DNA from: Anaerolineales bacterium
GTDB lineage: Bacteria; Chloroflexota; Anaerolineae; JAAEKA01
Reading direction: 5' to 3'
Assembly (NCBI GenBank): GCA_020634615.1
Contig: JACKBI010000020.1
Span: forward strand, 57,348 to 121,347
DNA length: 64,000 bases
How positions within the stretch are numbered: the stretch's first letter is position 1; the number at the start of each line of letters is the position of its first letter. The position numbers and the translations under genes are program-made. The notes below the pieces were generated by a model that worked only from the letters and a program-made list of their open reading frames with translations, searched no databases and was not told where the DNA came from. Below are positions 8,364 to 15,892 of the stretch, piece after piece.

Positions 8364-8789
8364 ATGAACAAGCAAACGATGATTGACCACCTGAACGAAG
8401 ATCTCGCCGGCGAACTGGGCGCGATCATCCAGTACATCACCTATGCCGCCAAGGCGACCGGCCCTTACCGGCCGCAGTTGGCGCAGTTCTTCCTGACCGA
8501 GGTCGCGGACGAGCAGTTGCACGCCCAGTACCTGGCCAACAAGATCGTCGCCTTGGGCGGCGAGCCAACCACCCAGCCGCGGTCTGTGCCAGCTGCTCAC
8601 AACAACCGCGAGATGTTGCAGGCGATTCTGGCTGCCGAACGACAGGCGACCCAGGATTATTCGAAGCGGGCCAAAGAGGCCGACGAGTTCGGCGACAAAG
8701 GGATGGCCGTTCAGCTCGAGGACATGATCCGCGACGAAAGTGGACATTCCGAGGAGACCGAGCGCATGCTGCGCGACTGGCCGCTGTAG
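8364..8789 (+). CDS. Ferritin-like diiron protein (bacterioferritin/rubrerythrin-type)
   Basis: A 141-residue four-helix-bundle protein. The diiron ligands are visible as E17, E50 with H53 (EQLH), E92, and E125 with H128 (ESGH), the full ferritin-like set. It probably stores iron or scavenges peroxide in the cytoplasm. The ATG at 8364 has AAAGGAGA just upstream. An in-frame upstream start lies inside the previous gene and was rejected. No heme-binding Met or rubredoxin domain is evident, so the exact subfamily is open. Confidence 0.88.
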   Translation: MNKQTMIDHLNEDLAGELGAIIQYITYAAKATGPYRPQLAQFFLTEVADEQLHAQYLANKIVALGGEPTTQPRSVPAAHNNREMLQAILAAERQATQDYSKRAKEADEFGDKGMAVQLEDMIRDESGHSEETERMLRDWPL

Positions 8790-8810
8790 CACACAATATT
8801 CGTTAAGCCA

Positions 8811-8855
8811 ACGCCGCCTGATCGTCTTGATTGACAGATCAGGCGGCGTTTTTCG
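8811..8855 (+). terminator. Rho-independent terminator
   Basis: A perfect 12-bp stem CGCCGCCTGATC (8812-8823) with its complement at 8837-8848, followed by TTTTTCGTT. It lies 22 nt after the ferritin-like gene. Confidence 0.9.
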
Positions 8856-8880
8856 TTAGTGACCCCGCCCAACGCGTCAC

Positions 8881-10056
8881 CTACACACTGTCCGGTCGCC
8901 GCCCCTCCTTGATCACAACTTCCTCGTCAGCCGTGAACGGCGGATCAAACAGGCTGGCCTCCAGGTGATACGTCCGGAACAGGTCGGCGATGAAATGCAT
9001 CCGCTCGGGCAGACGGCTCCAATCCTCGACGCCTGCCTGGTGGCCATCGTCTCGCGCCAGTTCAACCTGCTGAAGCAGCATGTGCAGGTCGGGATTGGCA
9101 ACATCTTGCAGCAGCGCAGGAAACCCAACCGGCAGCTCACGCCCCAGGCGCAGTTCCCCGACGCCCGCCAGCCGCAGCGTCATCATGTGCCCGGTGACCA
9201 CCTCACGCCCCAGCCGCTGCACTTCTTCTGTCAGCCGGTCCCGTGCTTCAAACAGCGAGTCAGCCCGCCCGGCCAGTTTCGCAGCCAGCAGCTTGACTCT
9301 CGCTCCGGGGTCAGGGAACAACTCCTCTAACAACCGGCGGCGCAGCGCTGCCGAACTGTATACCGGCGCATCCATCGCCTCCCGAATCTCCGGCTGCAAA
9401 CGCGTCTGCTCGTGGAAGCCGATCTCCAGATTAGCCAGCAGCAGCAGCTCAGCGCGCGCCTTGTCGTCGTCAGCGGCCATCGCCTCCACGTAACGCGCAA
9501 ATGCCTGCCGCAAATAACGCTGGCCGTCAGGCGGATCGCCCGGACGCAGGCCTGCATCGAACTGCGCCAGGTCATCATCTGCCAACGCCCCGCCTGCAAA
9601 CAACGCTATGAAATGTGCGAACTGGAGGCCAATCTCCTCGAAGACCTTGCGATTGCCGCGCGCCACCGCCTGGCTGGTACGTTCAAACGCCGCAGCCGGG
9701 CTGAGCGCGTCGCGCAGCGCGTCCACTGCGCCGGCCAGACTCCTGGTCTCGTCGCCGCTGATAGCTGCACCCTGCGCAGCCATGGCCTGCGCAGCCGCGG
9801 TAGCGTCCTGCGACCGGCGCACCAGACGCTCAAGCGCGCGCTGCAAGTCTTCCTTGCGGATCGACTGGCCTGCCTGGTTAGATGCCCAGGTCGCGACAGT
9901 ACACCAGTTGGCGCCTGGCCCGGTCAGTTGCGCCATGGCCTGCGATAACTCGTAGTAACATTGGGTGATCTGCAAGTTGCGCACGACTGGATCGTCAAGC
10001 GCGGCGATCCGCTGCACATCGGCAACAGTGGGCGGGAAAAGAGGGGTGTTGCTCAT
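8881..10056 (-). CDS. Conserved-looking protein of unknown function
   Basis: A 391-residue, largely helical cytoplasmic protein without signal peptide or membrane segment. I do not recognise a named family. Notable patches are NLQITQCYYELSQAMAQLTG near the N-terminus, and ANLEIGFHEQTRLQPEI near residue 210, where the conserved-looking His, Glu and Gln could bind a ligand. High Ala/Arg content and regular codon use argue that it is real. It is preceded by a 114-nt spacer holding heptad repeats and, upstream, the MBL hydrolase gene on the same strand. No good Shine-Dalgarno sequence is visible. Confidence 0.75.
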   Translation of the reverse strand: MSNTPLFPPTVADVQRIAALDDPVVRNLQITQCYYELSQAMAQLTGPGANWCTVATWASNQAGQSIRKEDLQRALERLVRRSQDATAAAQAMAAQGAAISGDETRSLAGAVDALRDALSPAAAFERTSQAVARGNRKVFEEIGLQFAHFIALFAGGALADDDLAQFDAGLRPGDPPDGQRYLRQAFARYVEAMAADDDKARAELLLLANLEIGFHEQTRLQPEIREAMDAPVYSSAALRRRLLEELFPDPGARVKLLAAKLAGRADSLFEARDRLTEEVQRLGREVVTGHMMTLRLAGVGELRLGRELPVGFPALLQDVANPDLHMLLQQVELARDDGHQAGVEDWSRLPERMHFIADLFRTYHLEASLFDPPFTADEEVVIKEGRRPDSV

Positions 10057-10091
10057 TGGTAATTTTCGGGAGAAACTACGCCAGATGTCTT

Positions 10092-10122
10092 CGTGATACG
10101 TGATGCGTGATGCGTAGTGCGG
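10092..10122. repeat. Heptanucleotide tandem repeat
   Basis: Four successive 7-nt units: CGTGATA, CGTGATG, CGTGATG, CGTAGTG. It is one of about a dozen similar low-complexity spacers in this window. Confidence 0.75.
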
Positions 10123-10170
10123 AACCCGAATGCTATGCCGTCCGGGTATCGCGTTTCACAAGCTGCCTCT

Positions 10171-11037
10171 TCAAAACACATCCAGATCATTGCCACAAAC
10201 CACCGATCCGTCGTAGACCTCGGCGATCTCAGCCAGCAGGCTGTCAGGAGTCTCGCCCCAGAAAAGCTGGTGATACAACACCAGAAGTCCCGGCCGCACC
10301 ACAGCGGCAACGCGTGCCAGTTCCCGGGTCGAGATATGGACGGCGGCGTGATAGTTCTGCCAACTGGCCGGACGACGGGCAAATCCGGCTGCAGAATAGA
10401 CCTCGTGTACCAGAAGGTCACAGTTGACGTAGTTTGCAAGCATCTGGTCGTGCGGAGCGCTGTCGCCCGATATGACCACGGTGCGGTCGGCGGTGGTAAG
10501 GCGATAGCTGAAGGCCGGCCAGGCGCCGTGCCTGGCCGGCAGCGCCTCGACGCGTACGTGGTCGTCCACGAAGACGAGCCCGGCTGCGACCTCGTGTGCA
10601 TCAACCTGCCAGCCGGTTGCATTTGCCGGCTCCAGTCCGTCGATGCGCTCGCTGATGTCCGCCTGGTAGGCGGCCAGCAGGTGGCTTGTCATCGCCGACA
10701 GACCGGGTGGCCCGTAGACCTGCAGCGGTGCGGCGCGGCCCAGCACCCAGGGAGTCAGGAGCAGGTCGGGGTAGCCGGCGGTGTGGTCGGAGTGCAGATG
10801 GGTGAGAAACGCGACGTTGATCCGTTGCGGCGCCAGCGCGTCGATGCCCCGTTCCGCGGCCGCAGCCGCGCGCCGCACGACACCCGGCCCGAAGTCTACC
10901 AGATACGCCTGGTCGTTGACGACAACTGCCACAGCCGGCCCGCTGCGCGCAGGATCGGCGTTGGGTGTGCCTGTGCCGAGGAGAACGACACGGGTTGCAC
11001 CGTCCAAGTGATTGTCACTTTCCGCAGTGACAGTCAC
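10171..11037 (-). CDS. MBL-fold metallo-hydrolase (RNase Z/arylsulfatase-like)
   Basis: A 288-residue metallo-beta-lactamase-fold enzyme. LLGTGTPNADPARSGPA and the metal motif H80-L-H82-S-D84-H85 are clear, with later ligands in ALPARHGAW, ISGDSAPHD and VLYHQ. This matches the RNase Z-like branch, whose members hydrolyse phosphodiesters or sulfate esters. The substrate here is unknown. The GTG start overlaps the stop of the preceding small gene (GTGA), so longer in-frame starts inside that gene were rejected. Confidence 0.85.
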   Translation of the reverse strand: MTVTAESDNHLDGATRVVLLGTGTPNADPARSGPAVAVVVNDQAYLVDFGPGVVRRAAAAAERGIDALAPQRINVAFLTHLHSDHTAGYPDLLLTPWVLGRAAPLQVYGPPGLSAMTSHLLAAYQADISERIDGLEPANATGWQVDAHEVAAGLVFVDDHVRVEALPARHGAWPAFSYRLTTADRTVVISGDSAPHDQMLANYVNCDLLVHEVYSAAGFARRPASWQNYHAAVHISTRELARVAAVVRPGLLVLYHQLFWGETPDSLLAEIAEVYDGSVVCGNDLDVF

Positions 11038-11318
11038 TTTTGCACCAACCTTACGACCTGCGGCGACTTGCCCGGCACGCGCTCGATCTCGCCGCGCGCC
11101 TCCAAGTCCAGCTTGACGGTGGTGGTGTACCAACCGATGGAGCCGTCAAACGGCTCGCTGAGGCGCGCCGCGACTGCCTCGCCCAACTGGCTGAATGGCA
11201 TCTCGCCCTGCTCCGCCAGACTGGCAAGAATCGCCTGCTTAATGAGAGCGTATTTCGCCTTGTCGATGTTGACGCCCTGCTTGCCGTCGGGATGCAACGT
11301 CATGATCCGCTCGCCCAT
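11034..11318 (-). CDS. Small DUF6958-like protein
   Basis: A 94-residue protein with the pattern NIDKAKYALIKQAIL ... GSIGWYTTTVKLDLEARGEIER. I associate this with the small DUF6958 family, whose predicted fold is winged-helix-like. The assignment is by pattern memory only. Function unknown. It overlaps the MBL hydrolase start by 4 nt, so the two are coupled. The ATG at 11318 is preceded by AAAGGAGCAAGG. Confidence 0.7.
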   Translation of the reverse strand: MGERIMTLHPDGKQGVNIDKAKYALIKQAILASLAEQGEMPFSQLGEAVAARLSEPFDGSIGWYTTTVKLDLEARGEIERVPGKSPQVVRLVQK

Positions 11319-11454
11319 TGCCTTGCTCCTTTCATCCAGGGTGAAGCGCCGCGATTATAACGCATCGAACCAGTTCAGAGAAACGGTTGAAAAGTAGCTG
11401 AATGTGAGCAGAGTAGCTGCCAAAGCTGCCGTCTTTTTTCAGTGTGCAGGGGTA

Positions 11455-11503
11455 TTGACACGGCGCATCTGATGTGATAAAATTTGTCCGTACATTCGGA
11501 CAA
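11455..11503 (+). promoter_or_regulatory. Consensus promoter with overlapping palindromic operator
   Basis: TTGACA (11455-11460), a 17-nt spacer and TAAAAT (11478-11483) form a near-perfect sigma-70 promoter. Directly behind the -10 box, covering the expected transcription start, is a palindrome TTGTCCG-TACATT-CGGACAA (11484-11503). Its position, 30 nt before a GntR-family gene, is that of an autorepression operator. Confidence 0.75.
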
Positions 11504-11532
11504 CCGTACCAATCATCCTTTTATCATAGCAC

Positions 11533-12291
11533 ATGCCGTTTACGCTCAGCGAGCCCACAGCCGCCCGAATCGACCGCACCAGCGGTTTGCCCCTCTACCT
11601 TCAGATCGCAGAACAGTTGCGCGCCAGAATCGTCGCTGGCAGCCTGCGTCCGGGCGACGCATTGCCCACCGAGTTCGACTTGAAAGATCAATACGGCGTC
11701 AGTCGCGCCACGGTGCGCCAGGCGCTGGACACGCTGGAGCGCGAGGGTTTGATCTACCGCGAGCAGGGCCGCGGCACCTTTGTGGCGCATCCGGCGGTCG
11801 AACAGGCGCTGACGCGCGTCGTCAGCTTCACCGAGGACATGCGCAGCCGTGGCTTTGCGCCGGGCACGCGGGTGTTGTCGGCCGAGTTGCGGCCTGCCAC
11901 AGGAGAACTGGCAAACCGGCTGGGCGTGCAGACCGGTGATGAACTGGCGCGCATCGAGCGTCTGCGGCTGGCCGACGGCGAGCCAATGAGCGTCGAAGTG
12001 TCGCACCTGGTGCACCGCGCCTGTCCTGGCATCTTGCAGCACGACTACGCCAACCAGCCGTTGCGCGAGATGCTGGAACGAGACTACGATGTTCGCATCG
12101 CCAGCGCCAGCCAGTCGATCCAGGCAATCAACGCCAGCCGCGAGTTGGCCGACGTGCTGGGCGTCAAGCGCGGCGCGGCGCTGCTCTTTATCGAACGTGT
12201 CTCGCATTCGCAATATGCAGTCCCCATCGAGCTGCTGCAAATCTATCACCGCGGCGACCGCTACGTGCTGCACAACGAACTGCGCGGGTAG
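11533..12291 (+). CDS. GntR-family transcriptional regulator, HutC type (UTRA domain)
   Basis: A 252-residue regulator. Residues 18-85 form the GntR winged helix (LPLYLQIAEQLRARI, then YGVSRATVRQALDTLEREGLI). Residues 95-250 form a UTRA ligand-binding domain with the typical ending ALLFIERVSHSQYAVPIELLQIYHRGDRYVL. HutC-type regulators usually repress catabolic operons and are released by a sugar phosphate or similar effector. A palindrome over its own transcription start suggests autoregulation. It is the first gene of the carbohydrate region. Confidence 0.93.
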   Translation: MPFTLSEPTAARIDRTSGLPLYLQIAEQLRARIVAGSLRPGDALPTEFDLKDQYGVSRATVRQALDTLEREGLIYREQGRGTFVAHPAVEQALTRVVSFTEDMRSRGFAPGTRVLSAELRPATGELANRLGVQTGDELARIERLRLADGEPMSVEVSHLVHRACPGILQHDYANQPLREMLERDYDVRIASASQSIQAINASRELADVLGVKRGAALLFIERVSHSQYAVPIELLQIYHRGDRYVLHNELRG

Positions 12292-12302
12292 CAGAGGGTA
12301 GT

Positions 12303-12459
12303 CGGTGAGCGGTAATCGGTAAACGGTGAACAGAAGTCAAAGGTCGGAGATCTGACGAGTAGTTTGCCAACTGGATAGGTGTTGCAAGTCTCCATCCGAT
12401 CACCGATCACGGACTACCGATCACCCGGTCACCTTGTCACCTTGTCATCTTGTCATCCG
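12303..12459. repeat. Short-tandem-repeat spacer with complementary arms
   Basis: The left part (12303-12331) reads CGGTGAG, CGGTAAT, CGGTAAA, CGGTGAA. The right part (12400-12459) reads TCACCGA/TCACGGA units that change into 8-nt GTCACCTT/GTCATCTT units. The right arm is roughly complementary to the left, so the spacer could fold into a long imperfect hairpin just before the next gene's ribosome binding site. Confidence 0.7.
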
Positions 12460-12473
12460 AAAGGAAACCCACC

Positions 12474-13454
12474 ATGCGCGACCTCAAAGTCTCCTGCGGC
12501 ATCTGGTTTCTGGGCGCCACCAGCGACCGCTTTGTCAAGCAGGGCTACCGGCCCGATCTGAGCATCCCTGACCGCTTCATGTTGGCTGCTTCGGTGGAAG
12601 GAGTCGGCGGGCTGGAGATGCATTATCCCACCGAGGTCACCGACGCGAACTACCGCGACCTAAAATCGCTGGCCAACGACCTGGGCATGGAAATTGTCCA
12701 GTTCTGCCCACACCTCTGGGTTGATCCCAAATTCAAGTTCGGCCAGTTCACCAACTCCGATCCCAAGCTTCGCCAGCAGGCCCTCGATCTGGCCAAGCGC
12801 ACCACTGACATCGCCCAGCACATGGAAGCCCACGTAATGGTCTACTGGCCGGCCCAGGACGGCTACGACTACCCTTTCCAGATCGACCATCGCAAGGCGC
12901 TGGACTGGCTGGTGGAGAACCTGGCCGCCTGGTGCGACTACAACCCGCAGCAGAAGGTCGTGGTCGAGTACAAGGCGTGGGAGCCGCGCTCGCGCATCCT
13001 CCTGCCGACCATCGGCCACTGCATGACCATCGTCAACGAGATCAACCGGCCCAACTTCGGCGTCAACATCGACATGGGCCATGCGTTCATCATGAAGGAA
13101 AACCTGGCCGAGTCGATCGCGCTCTGCAGCCGCTACGGCAAGCTGTTCCACACCCACTGGAACGACAACTGGAAGCTGTTCGACGACGACCTGATCGTCG
13201 GCACCGTCAACCTGTGGGAGACGCTGGAGGCGCTCTTCTGGCTGGATGAGTGGGGCTACGATGGCTGGTTCGGCCTCGACCTCTTCCCGTATCGCGAGGA
13301 CCCCGCTCAGGTCGTCAACGAGACGATCCGCAACCTCAAATTCGGCTATGAGCTTCTGGACCGCGTGCCGCGCGACGAACTGCGCGCTTGCATGCACAGC
13401 TACGACGCGATCCGCATCTCGCAGTTGATGCGACAGATGCTGGGCGGATCGTGA
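12474..13454 (+). CDS. Sugar isomerase/epimerase-like TIM-barrel protein
   Basis: A 326-residue protein of the xylose-isomerase-like TIM-barrel superfamily (AP endonuclease 2 fold). Metal-site-type patches are VVVEYKAWEPRS, FGVNIDMGHAF, FHTHWNDN and WFGLDLFPYRED, placed as the four successive metal ligands usually lie. The likely reaction is aldose-ketose isomerisation or epimerisation. The substrate is not known. The ATG at 12474 follows AAAGGAAA; an upstream in-frame ATG lacks this. It is followed by a four-helix protein, a PfkB kinase and a split transketolase, which suggests isomerisation, phosphorylation and cleavage of a sugar. Confidence 0.85.
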   Translation: MRDLKVSCGIWFLGATSDRFVKQGYRPDLSIPDRFMLAASVEGVGGLEMHYPTEVTDANYRDLKSLANDLGMEIVQFCPHLWVDPKFKFGQFTNSDPKLRQQALDLAKRTTDIAQHMEAHVMVYWPAQDGYDYPFQIDHRKALDWLVENLAAWCDYNPQQKVVVEYKAWEPRSRILLPTIGHCMTIVNEINRPNFGVNIDMGHAFIMKENLAESIALCSRYGKLFHTHWNDNWKLFDDDLIVGTVNLWETLEALFWLDEWGYDGWFGLDLFPYREDPAQVVNETIRNLKFGYELLDRVPRDELRACMHSYDAIRISQLMRQMLGGS

Positions 13455-13457
13455 AGC

Positions 13458-13492
13458 GGATGACCGGGTGACAAGGTGACAAGGTGACAAGG
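13458..13492. repeat. Octanucleotide tandem repeat
   Basis: GGTGACAA repeated three times after a related unit. It is the reverse complement of the TTGTCACC units at 12430-12456 and 13931-13971, so these spacers form inverted repeats around single genes. Confidence 0.75.
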
Positions 13493-13500
13493 AGGGTATC

Positions 13501-13896
13501 GTGAGTAACAAGATTCGATCGCATCGGGATTTGGAGGTGTATCGGAAGGCATTTGGCGCGGCGATGCGGCTGTTTGAGCTGTCGAAGTCGTTTCCCAAGG
13601 AAGAGACCTATTCGCTGACTGACCAGGTGCGGCGATCTTCTCGGTCGGTGAACGCCAATCTGGCCGAGGCTTGGCGGAAGCGTCGCTATCAGGCAGCCTT
13701 CATCAGCAAGCTGTCTGACTCGGAAGGTGAAGCCGCCGAAACACAGGTGTGGATCGAGTTTGCTGTAAACTGTGGTTACATGACCGCTGACGATGGAAAC
13801 GAGCTATTCCGAATCTACGAAGAAGTCCTGGCAACACTCGTAGGCATGATCAATCACCCTGAAACGTGGATAATCAGTCCCAAACCAACAGGCTGA
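13501..13896 (+). CDS. Four-helix-bundle protein of the 23S rRNA intervening-sequence (S23) family
   Basis: A 131-residue protein with the family pattern HRDLEVYRKAFGAAMRLFELSKSFPKEE, TDQVRRSSRSVNANLAEAWRKRRY and a C-terminal EVLATLVGMI helix. Family members form pentameric four-helix bundles, and some are encoded inside 23S rRNA intervening sequences. Others are free-standing genes of unknown role, as here. It starts with GTG behind GGAGG. Its position between the TIM-barrel isomerase and the kinase, flanked by inverted 8-nt repeats, suggests an insertion into a metabolic operon. Confidence 0.9.
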   Translation: MSNKIRSHRDLEVYRKAFGAAMRLFELSKSFPKEETYSLTDQVRRSSRSVNANLAEAWRKRRYQAAFISKLSDSEGEAAETQVWIEFAVNCGYMTADDGNELFRIYEEVLATLVGMINHPETWIISPKPTG

Positions 13897-13930
13897 AACG
13901 CCAAGTCACAAGTCTGGTTGAATTCCCTCC

Positions 13931-13971
13931 GGGTCACCCTGTCACCCCCTCACCGTGTCACCTTGTCATCG
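13931..13971. repeat. Octanucleotide-type tandem repeat
   Basis: Degenerate GTCACC(n)T units before the PfkB kinase, complementary to the GGTGACAA array at 13458-13492. Confidence 0.65.
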
Positions 13972-13989
13972 AAAACACGAGACTTCCAA

Positions 13990-15003
13990 ATGGATCTAAT
14001 CACCCTCAGCGACCTCCTCGTAGACATGTTTCCGGCCGAGATCGGGCGGCGGCTGGCGGATGTCAGCGCGTTCTATCCCAAGCCGGGCGGCGCGTCGGCT
14101 AACGTCGCGGTGGCGGCGCAGCGGCTGGGTGTGGAGACCGCGTTCATCGGCAAGGTGGGCGACGACGCCTTCGGGCATCACCTCATCGACGTGATGCGCG
14201 GCGAAGGTGTCGAGACGCGCGGCATCCGGCTGGACGGCGAAGCGCGCACGACCATGGCGGTCATCGCGTTGCCGACCGAACACGACGCCGAGTTCGTCTT
14301 CTACCGCAACCCCGGCGCGGACCAACGCCTGCTGCCTGAGGAACTGGACCGTGAGTTGCTGGCAACCGGGCGAGCGTTACATGTCGGCTCGCTCAGCCTG
14401 ACCGATGAACCGAGTCGCAGCGCGGCTTTCGAGGCCGTGCGGCTGGGCAAAGCCAGTGGAGCGCTGATTTCCTTCGATACCAACTACCGGCCCAGCCTCT
14501 GGCAGTCGCCGGCCGCGGCGCTGGCGCAGTACCACGCGTTAATCCCGCAGGTTGATGTGCTGAAGGTCAACGAGGTCGAGCTGGAGATGCTGGTTAGTGG
14601 ACGCTGGTCGGCGGCTGGCGGTGAATTGACAATTGCAGAAGCGGCCGGTGAGCTGCTGGCTCGCGGGCCGTCGCTGGTAGTGGTGACGCTGGGCCGGCAG
14701 GGCAGCTACTTCCGGTCTGCAGCGGGCGGGGAGGCGGTGCCAGGGTTCCAGGTCGCGACGGTCGATGCGGTCGGCTGCGGCGACGCCTTTGTGGCTGGTG
14801 TGCTGGCGCAGCTTCTAACTACGAATGACTGGCGCGAACAGCTTTCTACCGAACGCTTGCGCGAGGTCCTGCGTTACGCAAATGCTGTCGGCGCGCTGAC
14901 CGCCACCAAACGTGGCGCCATTCCTGCCATGCCTACCGCTGCCGAAGTTGACGCATTTCTGGCAGGAAGTTCACCGCAGAGCCGCTTTGACACAAGGAGT
15001 TAG
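13990..15003 (+). CDS. PfkB-family carbohydrate kinase
   Basis: A 337-residue ribokinase-type sugar kinase. The N-terminal glycine-rich signature PGGASANVAVAAQRLG and the C-terminal catalytic motif DAVGCGDAFVAGVLAQ (anion hole plus catalytic Asp) are both intact. It transfers phosphate from ATP to a sugar or ketose hydroxyl, most likely the product of the neighbouring isomerase. The substrate cannot be assigned from sequence. The ATG at 13990 begins the domain directly; the longer upstream reading runs through the repeat spacer and was rejected. No clear Shine-Dalgarno sequence is visible. Confidence 0.92.
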   Translation: MDLITLSDLLVDMFPAEIGRRLADVSAFYPKPGGASANVAVAAQRLGVETAFIGKVGDDAFGHHLIDVMRGEGVETRGIRLDGEARTTMAVIALPTEHDAEFVFYRNPGADQRLLPEELDRELLATGRALHVGSLSLTDEPSRSAAFEAVRLGKASGALISFDTNYRPSLWQSPAAALAQYHALIPQVDVLKVNEVELEMLVSGRWSAAGGELTIAEAAGELLARGPSLVVVTLGRQGSYFRSAAGGEAVPGFQVATVDAVGCGDAFVAGVLAQLLTTNDWREQLSTERLREVLRYANAVGALTATKRGAIPAMPTAAEVDAFLAGSSPQSRFDTRS

Positions 15004-15004
15004 C

Positions 15005-15850
15005 ATGATTGACACTGCAACGGCAACCGGCGACCTCAGCGAAGTCGCCCGCCAGCTTCGGCTGGACATTCTCGACAGCACCACCAAAGCTGGCTCGGGG
15101 CATCCCTCCAGTTCCTGGTCAGCCGTCGAGATCTGCACGGCGCTCTACTTCGGCGGCGTGTTGCGCTACCGGGCCGACGAGCCCTGGTGGCCGGCACGCG
15201 ACCGATTTATCATGAGCAAGGGGCACGCCGCGCCGCTGCTCTACGCAGTGCTGGCGCGCGCCGGCTACTTCGACCGCGAGCTGCTGTGGACGCTGCGCCA
15301 GATCGACAGCCCGGTGCAGGGCCACCCGATCCATGGCCTGCTGCCAGGGGTGGAAGCGACCACCGGCTCGCTGGGGCAGGGCCTGTCGCTGGGCATCGGC
15401 CACGTGCTGGGCGGCCGGCTGAACGGGCTGGCCTACCGCGTCTACGTGCTGCTGGGCGACGGCGAATGTGAGGCCGGTCAGATATGGGAGGCTGCCATGG
15501 CTGCGGCGCATTTCGGCGCCGGCAACCTGACGGCGATCCTCGACTACAACAAGTTTCAGGAGACCGGCCCGATCGCGCGCGAGATGGGGCTGGAACCGCT
15601 GGCGGACAAGTGGCACAGCTTCGGCTGGCACGTCGACGAGGTGGACGGCCACGACATCGGCGCGATCATCGCCAAACTGCGCACCTTCCCGGCCCGCCCC
15701 GACCAGCCGTCGATCCTGATCGCCCACACGGTCAAAGGCAAGGGCGTCTCCTTCGTCGAGACCGACTTCACCTGGCACGGCCGCGCTTTGCCGCCCGCGT
15801 TGGCTGAACGCGCACGCGCCGAGCTGCTTCAGGGAGGTCCTGTCGCATGA
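15005..15850 (+). CDS. Transketolase, N-terminal subunit
   Basis: A 281-residue protein matching the thiamine-diphosphate-binding half of transketolase. MSKGHAAPLLYAVLARAGYF, GSLGQGLSLGIGHVL, and GDGECEAGQIWEAA with a downstream ILDYNKFQ (the GDG...N cofactor motif) are present. The C-terminal half is the next gene, so the enzyme is split, as in many archaea and some bacteria. It moves a two-carbon ketol unit between sugar phosphates. AAGGAG lies 5 nt before the ATG at 15005. The start overlaps no other gene, and it follows the kinase stop directly. Confidence 0.94.
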   Translation: MIDTATATGDLSEVARQLRLDILDSTTKAGSGHPSSSWSAVEICTALYFGGVLRYRADEPWWPARDRFIMSKGHAAPLLYAVLARAGYFDRELLWTLRQIDSPVQGHPIHGLLPGVEATTGSLGQGLSLGIGHVLGGRLNGLAYRVYVLLGDGECEAGQIWEAAMAAAHFGAGNLTAILDYNKFQETGPIAREMGLEPLADKWHSFGWHVDEVDGHDIGAIIAKLRTFPARPDQPSILIAHTVKGKGVSFVETDFTWHGRALPPALAERARAELLQGGPVA

Positions 15851-15853
15851 TCC

Positions 15854-15881
15854 AGTCACGCATCACATTTCACGCATCACG
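15854..15881. repeat. Short tandem repeat between the transketolase subunits
   Basis: TCACGCATCACATTTCACGCATCAC: two copies of a CACGCATCAC unit in the 42-nt gap, followed by GGGAGG, which serves the next gene. Confidence 0.55.
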
Positions 15882-15892
15882 GGAGGTCACCC

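Noticed and set aside
12303..12459. Possible tRNA or riboswitch in the spacer
   Set aside because: No cloverleaf, anticodon arm or known riboswitch core; the structure is explained by short tandem repeats.
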